A stretch of 64,000 nt of DNA. It comes from JBKQVT01 sp963727245. GTDB taxonomy: Bacteria > Planctomycetota > Planctomycetia > Pirellulales > Thermoguttaceae. The position numbers were made by a program, and so were the translations under genes. The notes beneath the pieces are model-generated. The model was not told the DNA's origin, did not search any database, and saw only the letters and a list, made by a program, of their open reading frames with translations. Positions 30,494 to 40,658 of this stretch are shown here, piece after piece; positions within the stretch are counted from its first letter, which is position 1; each line of letters begins with the position of its first letter. The stretch covers positions 496,001-560,000 of the forward strand of contig CAVSFO010000005.1 in assembly GCA_963727245.1 (NCBI GenBank), given 5' to 3'.

Positions 30494-32791
30494 ATGGCTA
30501 TCGCATCCAATCTTGGCTTTCCGCGGATCGGCGTCCGCCGCGAGTTGAAGCGGGCGATCGAGGGCTTCTGGCGGGGCAACGTCGAGCCGGACGAATTGCA
30601 GGCCACCGCCCGCTCCCTCCGCCGCCGCCATTGGCAGTTGCAGCGCGAGGCGGGGATCGAGCATATCCCCTCGAACGACTTTTCGCTCTACGACCACGTG
30701 TTGGATACGGCGGTCATGGTGGGGGCGATTCCCGGGCGGTTCCACGCCGGCGGCAAAGCGATCGACCTGGCCACCTATTTCGCCATGGCCCACGGCGGCC
30801 ACGAAGTCGCCCCCCTGGAGATGACCAAGTGGTTCGACACCAATTATCACTACCTGGTGCCGGAGTTCGAGCCGCGGCTGTCGTTCCGGCTGGCCTCGAC
30901 TGCGGCCATCGACGCCTTCAGCGAAGCGCTGGCCCTGGGAATCCGCACCCGGCCCGTACTGCTGGGACCGGTCTCCTTCCTGCTCTTGGGCAAGAGCAAG
31001 GCGGCCGAGGCGGGGCCGCTGGCACTGCTGGAGCGGATCCTGCCGGTCTATGAAGAAGTGATCCGCCGCCTGGCGAGGGCCGGGGCCCAGTGGATCCAGA
31101 TCGACGAGCCGGTGTTGTCGTTGGATCTCGACGCCGAGGCCCGCGCCGCCGTCGAAGTGGCCTACGCGCAACTGGCCGACGTGTCGGCGAAAATCAAAAT
31201 CTGCCTGGCCACCTACTTCGGCGGTCTGCGCGACAACCTCGCCGCCGCGATGCGGCTGCCGGTGGCCGCCGTCCACCTCGACCTGGTCCGCGCCGCCGAG
31301 CAATTGGAGCCGGCCTTGGAACTGGTCCCGCCGCAGGGCATGTTGTCGCTGGGCGTGATCGACGGCCGCAACATCTGGCGGGCCGATCTGCCGCGGGCGC
31401 TGGCCCTGCTGGAAAAGGCCGCCGGCCGGCTCGGCCCCGAGCGGCTCCTGGTCGGGCCTTCCTGCTCGCTCCTCCACTGTCCCATCGACCTCGACGAGGA
31501 GGACGGCGGCGACGGCGAACTCAAGGGCTGGCTGGCCTTCGCCAAGCAGAAACTCGGCGAAATCGCCGCGCTGTGCCGCGGGCTCAACTCCGGCCGGGCC
31601 GCCATCGCCGATGTCTTGGCGGAAAGCCAGGCCGCGCAGCAGCAGCGCGCCGGCTCGCCGCGCATCCATCGCCCAGAGGTGAAAAATCGCCTGGCCGCCG
31701 TGGACGGCGCCATGCTGCGGCGCAAGTCGGCGTTTCCCCAGCGGCGCCTGCTGCAGCGGGCCGCGCGGCCGCTGCCCCCCTTGCCCACCACGACGATCGG
31801 CTCGTTCCCCCAGACCAACGAGGTCCGCAAGGCCCGCGCCGCCTTAAAAAAGGGCGACTGGACCGCGGCCCAATACGAGGAGTTCTGCCGGCAGGAGATC
31901 GAGCGGACGGTGCGGTTCCAGGAGGAGATCGACCTGGACGTGCTGGTGCACGGCGAGTGCGAGCGCAACGACATGGTGGAATACTTCGGCGAGCAACTCG
32001 ATGGGTTCGCCTTCACGCGCAACGGCTGGGTGCAGAGCTACGGCACCCGCTGCGTGAAGCCGCCGATCATCTTCGGCGACGTGGGCCGGCCGCGGCCGAT
32101 GACGGTCTCCTGGAGCCGCTATGCCCAATCGCTGACGAAGCGGCCGATGAAGGGCATGCTCACCGGGCCGATCACGATCCTGCAATGGTCCTTCGTCCGC
32201 GACGACCAGCCGCGGCGCGACACCGCCTTGCAGATCGCCCTGGCCATCCGCGACGAGGCGGCCGACCTCGAAGCGGCCGGCATCGGCGTCATCCAGATCG
32301 ACGAGCCGGCCTTGCGCGAAGGCCTGCCGCTGGCCCGCAGCCAGTGGGCCGAGTACCTGGCCTGGGCGGGCGACGCCTTTCGCCTGGCGGCCTGCGGCGT
32401 GGCCGACCGGACGCAAATCCACACCCACATGTGCTACGCCGAATTCAATCACATCATCGAAGCCATCGCCGCCTTGGACGCCAACGTCATCTCGATCGAG
32501 GCCTCGCGCTCCGACATGGAGCTGCTGGGCGCGCTGGCCGACTTCCGTTATCCCAACGAGATCGGGCCCGGCGTGTACGACATTCACAGTCCGCGGGTGC
32601 CGGAAGTCGAGGAGATCATCGGCCGCCTGCGGAAGGCGCTGGCGCGATTTTCGCCGGACCAGCTTTGGGTGAACCCCGATTGCGGCCTGAAGACGCGGGC
32701 CTGGCCCGAGGTGCAGGCGTCGCTGCGAAACATGGTCGAAGCGGCCAAGAGCCTCCGCCGCAACGTCAGCGGAAGTAGCCCACCGCGTTGA
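30494..32791 (+). CDS. metE: cobalamin-independent methionine synthase
   Basis: A 765-residue enzyme that transfers methyl from 5-methyltetrahydropteroyl-triglutamate to homocysteine. The start at ATG 30494 gives the family N-terminus ASNLGFPRIGVRRELKRA. Two (beta-alpha)8 barrels are evident. The C-terminal one carries TTTIGSFPQTNEVR, MLTGPITILQWSFVR, IQIDEPALREGLPL and zinc ligands in THMCYAEFNHII (His, Cys), EASRSDME (Glu) and NPDCGLKTR (Cys). Its last 26 bases overlap the convergent purQ gene. No frameshift across 2.3 kb. Confidence 0.97.
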   Translation: MAIASNLGFPRIGVRRELKRAIEGFWRGNVEPDELQATARSLRRRHWQLQREAGIEHIPSNDFSLYDHVLDTAVMVGAIPGRFHAGGKAIDLATYFAMAHGGHEVAPLEMTKWFDTNYHYLVPEFEPRLSFRLASTAAIDAFSEALALGIRTRPVLLGPVSFLLLGKSKAAEAGPLALLERILPVYEEVIRRLARAGAQWIQIDEPVLSLDLDAEARAAVEVAYAQLADVSAKIKICLATYFGGLRDNLAAAMRLPVAAVHLDLVRAAEQLEPALELVPPQGMLSLGVIDGRNIWRADLPRALALLEKAAGRLGPERLLVGPSCSLLHCPIDLDEEDGGDGELKGWLAFAKQKLGEIAALCRGLNSGRAAIADVLAESQAAQQQRAGSPRIHRPEVKNRLAAVDGAMLRRKSAFPQRRLLQRAARPLPPLPTTTIGSFPQTNEVRKARAALKKGDWTAAQYEEFCRQEIERTVRFQEEIDLDVLVHGECERNDMVEYFGEQLDGFAFTRNGWVQSYGTRCVKPPIIFGDVGRPRPMTVSWSRYAQSLTKRPMKGMLTGPITILQWSFVRDDQPRRDTALQIALAIRDEAADLEAAGIGVIQIDEPALREGLPLARSQWAEYLAWAGDAFRLAACGVADRTQIHTHMCYAEFNHIIEAIAALDANVISIEASRSDMELLGALADFRYPNEIGPGVYDIHSPRVPEVEEIIGRLRKALARFSPDQLWVNPDCGLKTRAWPEVQASLRNMVEAAKSLRRNVSGSSPPR

Positions 32792-33548
32792 GGAAGACCG
32801 CAAAGCCGTCGCCGACCGGGCCGGCCTGGCCGCGGGTCCAGCGGGGATGCTGCGTGGGGTCGATGTGCCGCTCGGGATGCGGCATCAGGCCCAAGACCCG
32901 GCCGCTGGTGTCGCAGACCCCCGCCACGTCCGCCGTCGAGCCGTTGGGATTGTCGGGAAACCCCAGCGGACCGCTGTGCCCGGGGCGCTGGGAAACGTAG
33001 CGCAGCACCAGTTGTCCGGCCGATTGGAGTTGTTCCAGCACCGCGGTGTCGCGGGTGATGAACTTGCCCTCGCCGTGGGCGACCGGCAAGTAGAGCGTCT
33101 CGATGCCGGCGAAGAAGACGCACTTCTGGCCGTCGACGCGGAGCCGCACCCAGCGGTCTTCGTACTTGCCCGAGTCGTTGAGCGTCAGCGTGGCCGGCGG
33201 CCCCTGCTGCGCGTCCGGCGGCAGCAGGATGCCCGACTTGATCATCACTTGGAAGCCGTTGCAGATACCCAGCACCAGCTTGCCGTCCGCCTTGAATTGG
33301 GCCAGCGCGTCGGCCAGGTGATGCTCGATCTGGTTGGCCAGGATGCGGCCGGCGGCCACGTCGTCGCCGTAGCTGAATCCGCCCGGCAGGCAGAGAATCT
33401 GAAACCGCTCGACCAGGCGGGGGTTTTCCAGCAGGCGGTTGACGTGCAGCGTTTCGCACTTGGCCCCCGCCTTCTCGAACGCGAACGCGCTTTCCTTATC
33501 GCAATTGGTGCCGGGGGCTCGCAGGATGAGGACGTTGGGCTGGGGCAT
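32766..33548 (-). CDS. purQ: phosphoribosylformylglycinamidine synthase, glutaminase subunit
   Basis: Class I glutamine amidotransferase subunit of FGAM synthase, 260 residues, supplying ammonia to PurL. Nucleophile elbow LGICNGFQVM, N-terminal LILRAPGTNCDKE, CLPGGFSYGDDVAAG and C-terminal GLMPHPERHIDP with the catalytic His and Glu. It lies downstream of purL on the same strand; the 65-base gap contains GAAGGAT-type heptamer tandem repeats (33551-33592). Confidence 0.96.
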   Translation of the reverse strand: MPQPNVLILRAPGTNCDKESAFAFEKAGAKCETLHVNRLLENPRLVERFQILCLPGGFSYGDDVAAGRILANQIEHHLADALAQFKADGKLVLGICNGFQVMIKSGILLPPDAQQGPPATLTLNDSGKYEDRWVRLRVDGQKCVFFAGIETLYLPVAHGEGKFITRDTAVLEQLQSAGQLVLRYVSQRPGHSGPLGFPDNPNGSTADVAGVCDTSGRVLGLMPHPERHIDPTQHPRWTRGQAGPVGDGFAVFLNAVGYFR

Positions 33549-33613
33549 ATATGAAGGATGAAGGATGAAGGATAAAGGATAAAGGATGAAGAATCACGCT
33601 TGCGGTTTCGCAG

Positions 33614-36600
33614 TCACCAGCGCAGCGGTTTCTGCCACGCTTCTTTCAACACGTCCAACTCGGCGGCGACCGCCGCCGCCGCGCCGACGATTTCCAATTT
33701 GCCGCCGCCCACCTCGCCGATCCGCGCGTGCGGCACCCCGGCCAGGGCGGCCTCGAACTCCTGGGCCCGCTCGGGCCGAACCTCGCAAAGGAAACGCGAA
33801 TTGGATTCGGCAAAGAGCAACACGACCTCGGGCAAATCGCCTTCCCGGGGCACGTCTTTCAGGGCCAGCCGGGCGCCCAGGCCGCCGGCAAAGGCCATTT
33901 CGGCCGTCGCCGCCGCCAACCCGCCTTCGCTCAAGTCGTGGCAGGCTCGGACCAGGCCGGCGTAAATCGCCCGGTGCAAGGCCGTGAAGCACGCCAGCGC
34001 CCGCTGCGGATCGACCGCCGGCGGCTGGCCGCCCGAGAGCGACTCGATCAGGGCGAAGTGCGAACCGCCCATCTCGTCCCGCGTCAGGCCGACCTGGTAG
34101 AGGTAATTGCCGGCTTCCTTGAGGTCCATGCTGACGCAGTGACTCACGTCGTCGATCTGCCCCAGGCGCTGATTAAGAGCGAAGGGGGGATCGAGATCGG
34201 CGCGGCGTTTTTGGGGCGGAATTCGTTGTTGAGGCTGTCCTTGCCGCTGATGAAGGGCGTGCCCAAGGCCGTGGCCACGTCGTAGCAGGCCAGGGCGGCG
34301 CGCACCAGCGAGCCCAGCACCTCGGGCCGCTCGGTGTTGCCCCAGCAGAAGTTGTCGAGGATGGCGATGCGCCGCGGATCGGCGCCGACCGCGATGCAGT
34401 TGCGGACCGCCTCGTCGATGGCGCTGGCCGCCATGCGGTACGGATCCAACTCGCCGTAGCGGGGATTCATGCCGCAGCCGACGACGATGCCGCGGCGGCT
34501 CTGCAAAACGGGCCGCAGCACGGCGGCGTCGCCGGGGCCATCGTTGGCCGCCCCGACCAGCGGCTTCAGCACGCTGCCCCCCTGCACCTCGTGGTCGTAC
34601 TGGCGGATCACCCATTCCTTGCTGCAAACGTTGAGCGAGCCGAGGATCCGCAGCAGCACGCCGCTATAATCTCCGCCCGGCTGTTCCCGACGCACCTGTG
34701 CGGCCGGCGCCGGCTGGTCGTAGACGGCCTCGCGGACCACCGGCGGGCGGCCGTCGTGGAGGAAGTCCATCGCCAGGTCGGCCACCTGCCGGTCGTGGTA
34801 TTTCAACAGCAGCCGGCCGCTGGGGGCGAAGCGGCCGATCACCGTGGCCTCGACGCATTCCGAGCCGCACAGCGCCGACAGGTCGTCCCACTTTTCCGGC
34901 GGCACGGCCAGCACCATCCGCTCCTGGGCCTCGGAAATCCAGATCTCCGTGTAGGAAAGCCCCTCGTACTTCAGCGGCACGCGATCCAACCAGACCTCGG
35001 CGCCGATCTTCTCGCCCATCTCGCCCACCGCGCTGGAAAACCCGCCGGCGCCGCAGTCGGTCACGGCGTTGTACAGTCCGCGGTCGCGGGCGGCCAGCAG
35101 CACGTCCAGCAGCATCTTCTCGGTGATGGCGTTGCCGATCTGCACGGCGCCGCCCGAGACGGTCTCGCTCTGGCTGGTCAACTCGGCCGAGCTGAAAGTT
35201 GCCCCGTGGATGCCGTCGCGCCCCGTGCGGCCGCCGACCGCCACGATCAGGTCGCCGGGCCGCGGCCGCTTGAACGACTTGTCGGCGGGAATCAGACCGA
35301 TGTTGCCGCAGAAGACCAGCGGGTTGCCCAGGTAGCGGGCGTCGAAATAGATCGCCCCGTTCACCGTGGGAATGCCCATGCGATTGCCGTAATCGCGCAC
35401 TCCCGAGACCACGCCCTTGATCACGCGCCGCGGGTGCAGCACGCCGGGGGGAATCTGCTCGGCGGGGGTGTCGGGCGGGGCGAAACAGAAGACGTCGGTG
35501 TTGCAGATCGGCCGGGCCCCCATGCCCGTGCCCATCGGGTCGCGGATCACGCCGCCCAGGCCCGTGTTGGCCCCGCCATAGGGCTCCAGGGCGGAGGGAT
35601 GATTGTGGGTTTCGACCTTGAAGACGAGGTTGAATTGGTCGTCGAAGCGGACCACGCCGGCGTTGTCGCGGAAGACGCTCACGCACCAGTCGGCCGGGCC
35701 GGCCTCGTTGCGGATCTTCTCCGTGGCGGCGAAGATCGTCTCGCGGAGCATGTTTTCAAAGTTTCGCTCCCGGCCCGCCTCACGATAGCGGACCCGGCCG
35801 GCCAGCGTCTTGTGACTGCAATGCTCGCTCCAGGTCTGGGCGACGGTCTCCAGTTCGACGTCGGTCGGGTCACGGCCGAGCCCTTGAAAATGGGCCTGGA
35901 TCGTCCGCATTTCCACCAGCGACAGATACAGTTGCCCCTGGAGGCTCAATCGCTCCATGCCGGCGTCGTCCATCTGACCCAATGGCACGGTGGCGAGGCG
36001 GAACTCGTAGGGCGAGCCCACTTCGAGGCGATCGAACGCCAGCGGCCCAACGACCACCTGCTCGATGGCGTCGTTGGCCAGAACCTTCGAGGCGAACGCC
36101 GCCAGCCGCTCGTCGGACAAGCCGCCGATCCAGTATTTCTTCAGCGTGCGGACCGCCTCGGCGTGGATGCCGAAATCGGCGATCGCCGACAGCACGCTCT
36201 GCGCCACCGGGTCCATCACCCCCGGCTTCGGCAGCACGTGGACCAGCCGGCTGCCGGGTTGTGTGCCACTGCTGGCTTGCCCAGCAGTGCGTCCGCCGGT
36301 GTCGGCTTGTCCAGCAGTGTTTGCGGCACTGCTGGGCAAGCCGGGCACCGACCGAAGGTTGGTCGTGGCACTCAAGCCCACCGGCTCGACCACGGTCCGC
36401 TCGACCACGCGGTCGGCCAGCAGTTCGCGGGCGATCCGCTCCACCTGCCCGCGATCCAACGTGCCCTCGATCAAATAGCCCGCGGCCCCGGCGACCGTCA
36501 AGTCGCGGGCCAGGCCCAGTTCGGCGGCGGTGGCGGCCACTTGACGCCCCAGCACGTCGGGCTGGCCATCGGCCGGATGAATGTCAACTTCCCAAAGCAT
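33614..36600 (-). CDS. purL: phosphoribosylformylglycinamidine synthase, large subunit (frameshift near 34175)
   Basis: ATP-dependent FGAM synthase of about 995 residues. Two PurS-like segments occupy residues 1-80 and about 115-190 (VHVLPKPGVMDPVAQSVLSA). Catalytic blocks follow: AQTWSEHCSHKTLAG, KVETHNHPSALEPYGGANTG, IRDPMGTG, AVTDCGAGGFSSAVGEMGE, GGAVQIGNAI and LDNFCWGN. Near 34175 one missing base shifts the frame; the rest (MDLKEAGNYLYQVGL, CHDLSEGGLAAATAEMAF) ends at 33614. The linker between the two PurS-like segments contains a palindromic repeat. The 5' end overlaps tyrA by 17 bases. Confidence 0.94.
36263..36347. repeat. palindromic repeat inside purL
   Basis: Three near copies, alternating in orientation, of the TGCCACTGCTGGCTTGCCCA / CAGCAGTG type (36264-36289, 36303-36319, 36325-36347). 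They are read in frame as a Ser/Ala/Gly-rich linker. Confidence 0.8.
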
Positions 36601-37429
36601 CTCGGTTCTTCTTCGCGGTAATGAGGAATCGTTCCAGTTCCGCCTCGTTGCCGTCCCGCAGCGCGGCATGGACGGCCGACAGCTTGGCGCCGTACATCTC
36701 CAGGGCGGCCAGCACGTTGTCGCGGTTTTGCAGGAAGATCTGCTTCCACAGTTCCGGTTCACCGCCGGCCAGCCGGGTCGTGTCGAGGATGCCGGTGCCG
36801 GACAGCCGGTAGTATTGCTCCGGGACGGTTGCGGCCAGTGCCGCGGCGGCCAGGTGCGGCAGGTGGCTGGTGATGGCCAACGCCCGATCGTGCTCTTCGG
36901 CCGACATGCGAATGACCACCGAGCCCAGCGACTCCCAGAATTCTTCCAGCAGGTCGAAGTCCTCGGCGCGGGTGTTGCGCGTGGGCGTGATGACCACGAC
37001 GCGGCCGTCGAACAGGTCGGCGCGGGCGTGGTTGACCCCTGTCTTTTCGCTGCCGGCCAGGGGATGGCTGCCCAGGAAGCGGCAGCCGCGCGGCAGACCC
37101 TCGTCCAGGGCCGCCACGATCGACGCCTTCGTGCTGCCGGCATCGGTCACCAGCGTCCCTTCGGGACAGGAGTTCATGGCTTCGCGGACGAAGCCGGCGA
37201 TCTTGGCCACCGGGGTGCAGACCACGACCAACTCGGCCTCAGCGACCCCTTTGGCCAGATCGATGGTGGTATGGGTGACGGCCCCGGCCCGCCGGGCCAT
37301 CCGCAAGCTTCCCTGGCTGCGGCCGATGCCGACGACTTCATCGGCCAATCCCCGTCCGCGCAGGGCCAGTCCGATCGATCCGCCGATCAGGCCGACCCCC
37401 ACGATTGCCACGTTTTTCAGGTGTTTCAT
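36584..37429 (-). CDS. tyrA: prephenate dehydrogenase
   Basis: A 281-residue NAD-dependent dehydrogenase for tyrosine synthesis. N-terminal NAD motif VAIVGVGLIGGSIGLALRG, TDAGSTKASI, the substrate loop GSHPLAGSEKTGVNHA, and helical dimer domain with ITSHLPHLAAAAL. No ACT domain at the C-terminus, so it may lack tyrosine feedback. It overlaps purL by 17 bases and is probably co-transcribed with purL and purQ. Confidence 0.94.
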   Translation of the reverse strand: MKHLKNVAIVGVGLIGGSIGLALRGRGLADEVVGIGRSQGSLRMARRAGAVTHTTIDLAKGVAEAELVVVCTPVAKIAGFVREAMNSCPEGTLVTDAGSTKASIVAALDEGLPRGCRFLGSHPLAGSEKTGVNHARADLFDGRVVVITPTRNTRAEDFDLLEEFWESLGSVVIRMSAEEHDRALAITSHLPHLAAAALAATVPEQYYRLSGTGILDTTRLAGGEPELWKQIFLQNRDNVLAALEMYGAKLSAVHAALRDGNEAELERFLITAKKNRDALGS

Positions 37430-37668
37430 CGCTCGTTCCGGCCGGGGCTGCGCCGCACAAACTCCGCATTGTATCAGCAGTGGAGGGCAGGGGCCAGGGG
37501 CCGGAAAACGGGGGGAAAAGGGCGGAAAGAGAGCGTTGGACGCTGCAACTGCGTGCTGGTAGGAACTGGCGTCGGGCTCCGCGCCAGCAGCAGCAGCCAG
37601 CCCCCACTTGCAGGGCGGTGTGTGGCTGCTTATGCTAATATTTTCGTGTTGTGGAGGGCCGGAAACTT

Positions 37669-37750
37669 GTAGGGTGGGTCGAGCGCAGCGAGCCCCACCA
37701 TCGGTTGTTTGCGGGTTCTGGTGGGGCTCGCTGCGCTCGACCCACCCTAC
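37669..37750. repeat. inverted REP pair (RAYT-linked family B)
   Basis: Two inverted units at 37669-37700 and 37719-37750, GTAGGGTGGGTCGAGCGCAG type. The surrounding intergenic stretch (37430-37813) holds nothing else beyond simple G-rich runs. Confidence 0.92.
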
Positions 37751-37813
37751 AGGTGCTTTGACGAATCGGGTACGATATTATCGTCAGGATTACGATCCGA
37801 GGAAGGTAATGAA

Positions 37814-38491
37814 GTGTCAGATACCTGTCTACGTCCAGAACATATTGGTGAACCTCTGGTCGAAGCTCTCCTAAAGGAGATCCACGGGAGTGGGAAACTG
37901 GCAGGACTGCGGTGCCGTAAATCGGGGACCGAAACGACCAAGACGCTTGAAGAACTGATTGTCGCGATCGGCAGCGAGGCTCCGATCTTGTTCTTTAAGA
38001 ACGTTCCCCTACGCGGAATTGTGCTTCCTGACGGTGAGTACCAGTTCGACGGCTTGAGTCAGGTTGACTGCTTGGCGGCTCGGGGTTCTGGCGGACTAGC
38101 GATCGAAGTGAAGCTGGGCCATTCCCGGATGACCCGCGGTGAATTCACACGTCGCTTCCTCAAGCCGTGCGCCTGGTCGGCGCACGCGCGGCCACGCATC
38201 AACGGCAACATGGTTGCCATTCTCGACGGCCATTTTCCCCCGGGACTTACCGACCCACAGGTGATTGCAGCACCGAACGAGAGGGCGTCGGTAACGCTCG
38301 CACGGCCATGGGTCTTGCTGGTGCGACGAGAGGTTGCGAAGGCTTGGGCCGAGAACCCTCCCGAATTTAAGCGAGACTCCTGGATATTACTTTTCGAGGA
38401 TCTCGTGCCTGCGGTCGGTGGTCGAAAGGAATTTGACCGGATCGTTTCCACCGTCGTCGGGGACCAATTTGCCGCGCCGTGGGGTGCTTGA
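37814..38491 (+). CDS. hypothetical protein with PD-(D/E)XK-like motif
   Basis: A 225-residue protein with no family recognised. GTG 37814 is chosen because GAGGAAGG lies upstream with good spacing; an upstream extension would translate the REP sequence itself. The segment DGLSQVDCLA, then about ten residues, then LAIEVKLGHS fits an Asp...Glu-x-Lys nuclease core, preceded by a helix and followed by RRFLKPCAWSAH. A restriction-like or repair-like nuclease fold is inferred. It lies between REP units and immediately upstream of the RAYT gene. Confidence 0.6.
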   Translation: MSDTCLRPEHIGEPLVEALLKEIHGSGKLAGLRCRKSGTETTKTLEELIVAIGSEAPILFFKNVPLRGIVLPDGEYQFDGLSQVDCLAARGSGGLAIEVKLGHSRMTRGEFTRRFLKPCAWSAHARPRINGNMVAILDGHFPPGLTDPQVIAAPNERASVTLARPWVLLVRREVAKAWAENPPEFKRDSWILLFEDLVPAVGGRKEFDRIVSTVVGDQFAAPWGA

Positions 38492-38495
38492 AAAA

Positions 38496-38527
38496 GTAGG
38501 GTGGGTCGAGCGCAGCGAGCCCCACCA
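38496..38527. repeat. REP unit (family B) upstream of RAYT
   Basis: Single REP in the orientation GTAGGGTGGGTCGAGCGCAG, ending 21 bases before the transposase start. Confidence 0.92.
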
Positions 38528-38548
38528 ATTCGACGAGGGCACACGCGG

Positions 38549-39265
38549 ATGCCTGAATATCGACGTTGGTTCGTGCCTGGCGGGACCTTCTTCTTCACGG
38601 TCGTGACGCACCGTCGTCGGCCTGTTCTGAGCACCGACCTGGCGCGCCGCTGCCTCCATGAAGCGTTCGACGCGGTTCGAACGGATTGGCCCTTTACATT
38701 GCTTGCCGTCGTGCTGCTGCCGGATCATCTCCATACGGTCTGGACGCTCCCGCCCGGGGACGGTCGCTACCCGATCCGGTGGAAGCGGATCAAGGAAGAG
38801 TTCACGCGGCGATACCTGGAGGCGGGCGGTGACGAGATTCCGCCCAGCCTTTCCCGGTTGCGGCACAGCGAACGGGGCGTTTGGCAGCGGCGGTACTGGG
38901 AGCACACGGTGCGCGACGAAGAGGATCTGAAACGTTGCGTCGATTATGTCCATTGGAACCCCAGAAAACACGGACACGCGGCCAGTGTCCGCGATTGGCC
39001 TTGGTCCTCGTTTCATCGCTTCGTCGGGCTGGGGGAATACACGCCAGACTGGGCGCGGAAGATCCGACGCCGGGGTACGATGAACCGGAATGGGGCGAAT
39101 AGAAAAATGGTGGGGCTCGCTTCGCTCGACCCACCCTACTTTCTGCCGGGCCGGCGGTTTGGCACTTTTAAGCCGAGGTTGACACGAGCCCGCGCCCCGC
39201 TTGACGGCATCTGCGGAAGCCGGACAATTACAAGCTGCGCAACCTGCGATGCGGATCGCAATTAG
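38549..39265 (+). CDS. REP-associated tyrosine transposase (RAYT)
   Basis: A Y1-type HUH single-strand nuclease/transposase. The start MPEYRRWFVPGGTFFFTVVT is typical. The HUH-like motif is LLPDHLHTVWTLP, and the Tyr-containing helix follows in RYWEHTVRDEEDLKRCVDYV with HWNPRKHGHA and WPWSSFHRF. The reading frame runs on for about 60 residues through the downstream REP (residues VGLASLDPPYF), so the last part is probably not functional. It is flanked by REPs at 38496-38527 and 39108-39139. Confidence 0.93.
   Translation: MPEYRRWFVPGGTFFFTVVTHRRRPVLSTDLARRCLHEAFDAVRTDWPFTLLAVVLLPDHLHTVWTLPPGDGRYPIRWKRIKEEFTRRYLEAGGDEIPPSLSRLRHSERGVWQRRYWEHTVRDEEDLKRCVDYVHWNPRKHGHAASVRDWPWSSFHRFVGLGEYTPDWARKIRRRGTMNRNGANRKMVGLASLDPPYFLPGRRFGTFKPRLTRARAPLDGICGSRTITSCATCDADRN
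39108..39139. repeat. REP unit (family B) within the RAYT 3' end, opposite orientation
   Basis: Inverted copy with one altered arm (CTCGCTTCGCTCG). With the unit at 38496-38527 it brackets the RAYT gene. Confidence 0.9.
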
Positions 39266-39322
39266 GGCGATTCACGCACACTTGTGGCGCGAGCGTTGAC
39301 ATTGCAAGGTCATCGGTAGATT

Positions 39323-39398
<76 letters not shown>

Positions 39399-39665
39399 TA
39401 CTACGTAAGGGTTTACGTCAACACGCCGCGTCAGCCAAGAAGGTGTCGGCGGGTGTCGGCTTTTCATCCTATCTTGCCCATCCCGCAAAGTCAACCAGCG
39501 GGCGGGGCGGGGAGGTGGATCGGCGGCCCGCGGGCTGTGGATCGGCTGGACGGTCCCGAGCCTTCAGCGGCGTCGGCCGGCGGTCCCGAGCGGTGTGGAT
39601 CGGCCGGGCGGTCCCGAGCGGATCGACACCAGCGCCCGACACCAGGGCGGCCGGCGGCGGGCGTG
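39399..39665. other. G-rich low-complexity leader at the element's left end
   Basis: After the candidate arm site the sequence from about 39480 to 39665 is dominated by G runs with repeated GGTCCCGAGC and GTGGATCGGC words. No gene is supported. Confidence 0.6.
39404..39427 (+). promoter_or_regulatory. candidate arm-type integrase site (left)
   Basis: CGTAAGGGTTTACG (39404-39417), one base, then CAACACGCC. Its core's reverse complement plus the same CAACACGCC recurs beside the right attachment site at 52067-52090. Confidence 0.55.
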
Positions 39666-40658
39666 ATGCACCTTACCTACCTAGACCGGGCGGCGACTGC
39701 GATAGCGCAGTCAGTGAAAATAGATGAACTGAAGTCAATCAGGGACAAGGCGGAAGCCTTGCGAAGATACGCGGGGCTGGCAAAAGGGGCAGCGCGGCAA
39801 TGTTGCGTGATTCGCTTGCGAGCGGAACGGCGAATAGGGGCGTTGCTTTCCAAGTCGGTAAGGGCAGGGAACCCCCAATTATCGCAACGTGCAACAATTC
39901 GACTTGGCAAGCTGGGCATTACCGCCTGTCAGTCAAGCCGGTTTCAAGCGGTGGCGAAGCTGGAGGAAAGCGCGTTTGAAAAGTACGTCAACACAAGTCC
40001 CGAGCCGACAACGGCCGGCGTGTTGCGGCTTGTAGTTGCTCAATCCCGGCAAGAGGCGTCAAAGAACGGCCCGCGTTCCGGCGGCAACATCCTATCCGCC
40101 CCAGCGTCGGCGCTTTTCGAGCGGTTGGAAGACGATAGCGTTGACTTGTTTCTGACCGATCCACCGTATGCCGACGTGGAGCGTTATTCCGAATTGGCGG
40201 AACTGGCAAGGCTGAAGCTGAAGCCGGGCGGGTTGTGCCTCGCGTACAGCGGAATCGGCTACCTCCCGGATGTGTTGCAAGCGATGGGCGAACACCTGGA
40301 ATACCATTGGACCATCTCAATCAAGTTCGGCGGACAACACCGCGCCGTCTGGCAAAAGAAGGTCCAGAACTCGTATCAGCCGGTTGTCGCGTTCTCGAAA
40401 GGAAGGTACAACGGCGGGTGGTTCACAGACCATCTACACGGCGGCGGACGCGAGAAGGATTTACACGATTGGCAGGTGACGCAAACGGACGTGGAATATC
40501 TGATTGACAAGTTGTCGCCTCCGGGCGGGCTGATTGTGGACCCTTATGCCGGGAGTGGAACGACGGCGGCGGCGGCAAAGAAGCTGGGCCGGCGTTGGTT
40601 GGCTTGCGAAGTGGACCCCGCGACGGCGCGGACGGCCCGGAAGAGGTTGGCGGCGTAG
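39666..40658 (+). CDS. DNA methyltransferase (DPPY type), orphan
   Basis: A 330-residue amino-DNA methyltransferase (N6-adenine or N4-cytosine). The catalytic motif FLTDPPYADVERY precedes the SAM motif IVDPYAGSGTTAAAAKKLGR, the beta-class order. An N-terminal helical part (DELKSIRDKAEALRRYA, IRLRAERRIGALL) is typical of phage and island methyltransferases. ATG 39666 is the first good start, although its ribosome site is weak. No restriction enzyme lies beside it, so it may protect the element from host restriction. Confidence 0.88.
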   Translation: MHLTYLDRAATAIAQSVKIDELKSIRDKAEALRRYAGLAKGAARQCCVIRLRAERRIGALLSKSVRAGNPQLSQRATIRLGKLGITACQSSRFQAVAKLEESAFEKYVNTSPEPTTAGVLRLVVAQSRQEASKNGPRSGGNILSAPASALFERLEDDSVDLFLTDPPYADVERYSELAELARLKLKPGGLCLAYSGIGYLPDVLQAMGEHLEYHWTISIKFGGQHRAVWQKKVQNSYQPVVAFSKGRYNGGWFTDHLHGGGREKDLHDWQVTQTDVEYLIDKLSPPGGLIVDPYAGSGTTAAAAKKLGRRWLACEVDPATARTARKRLAA

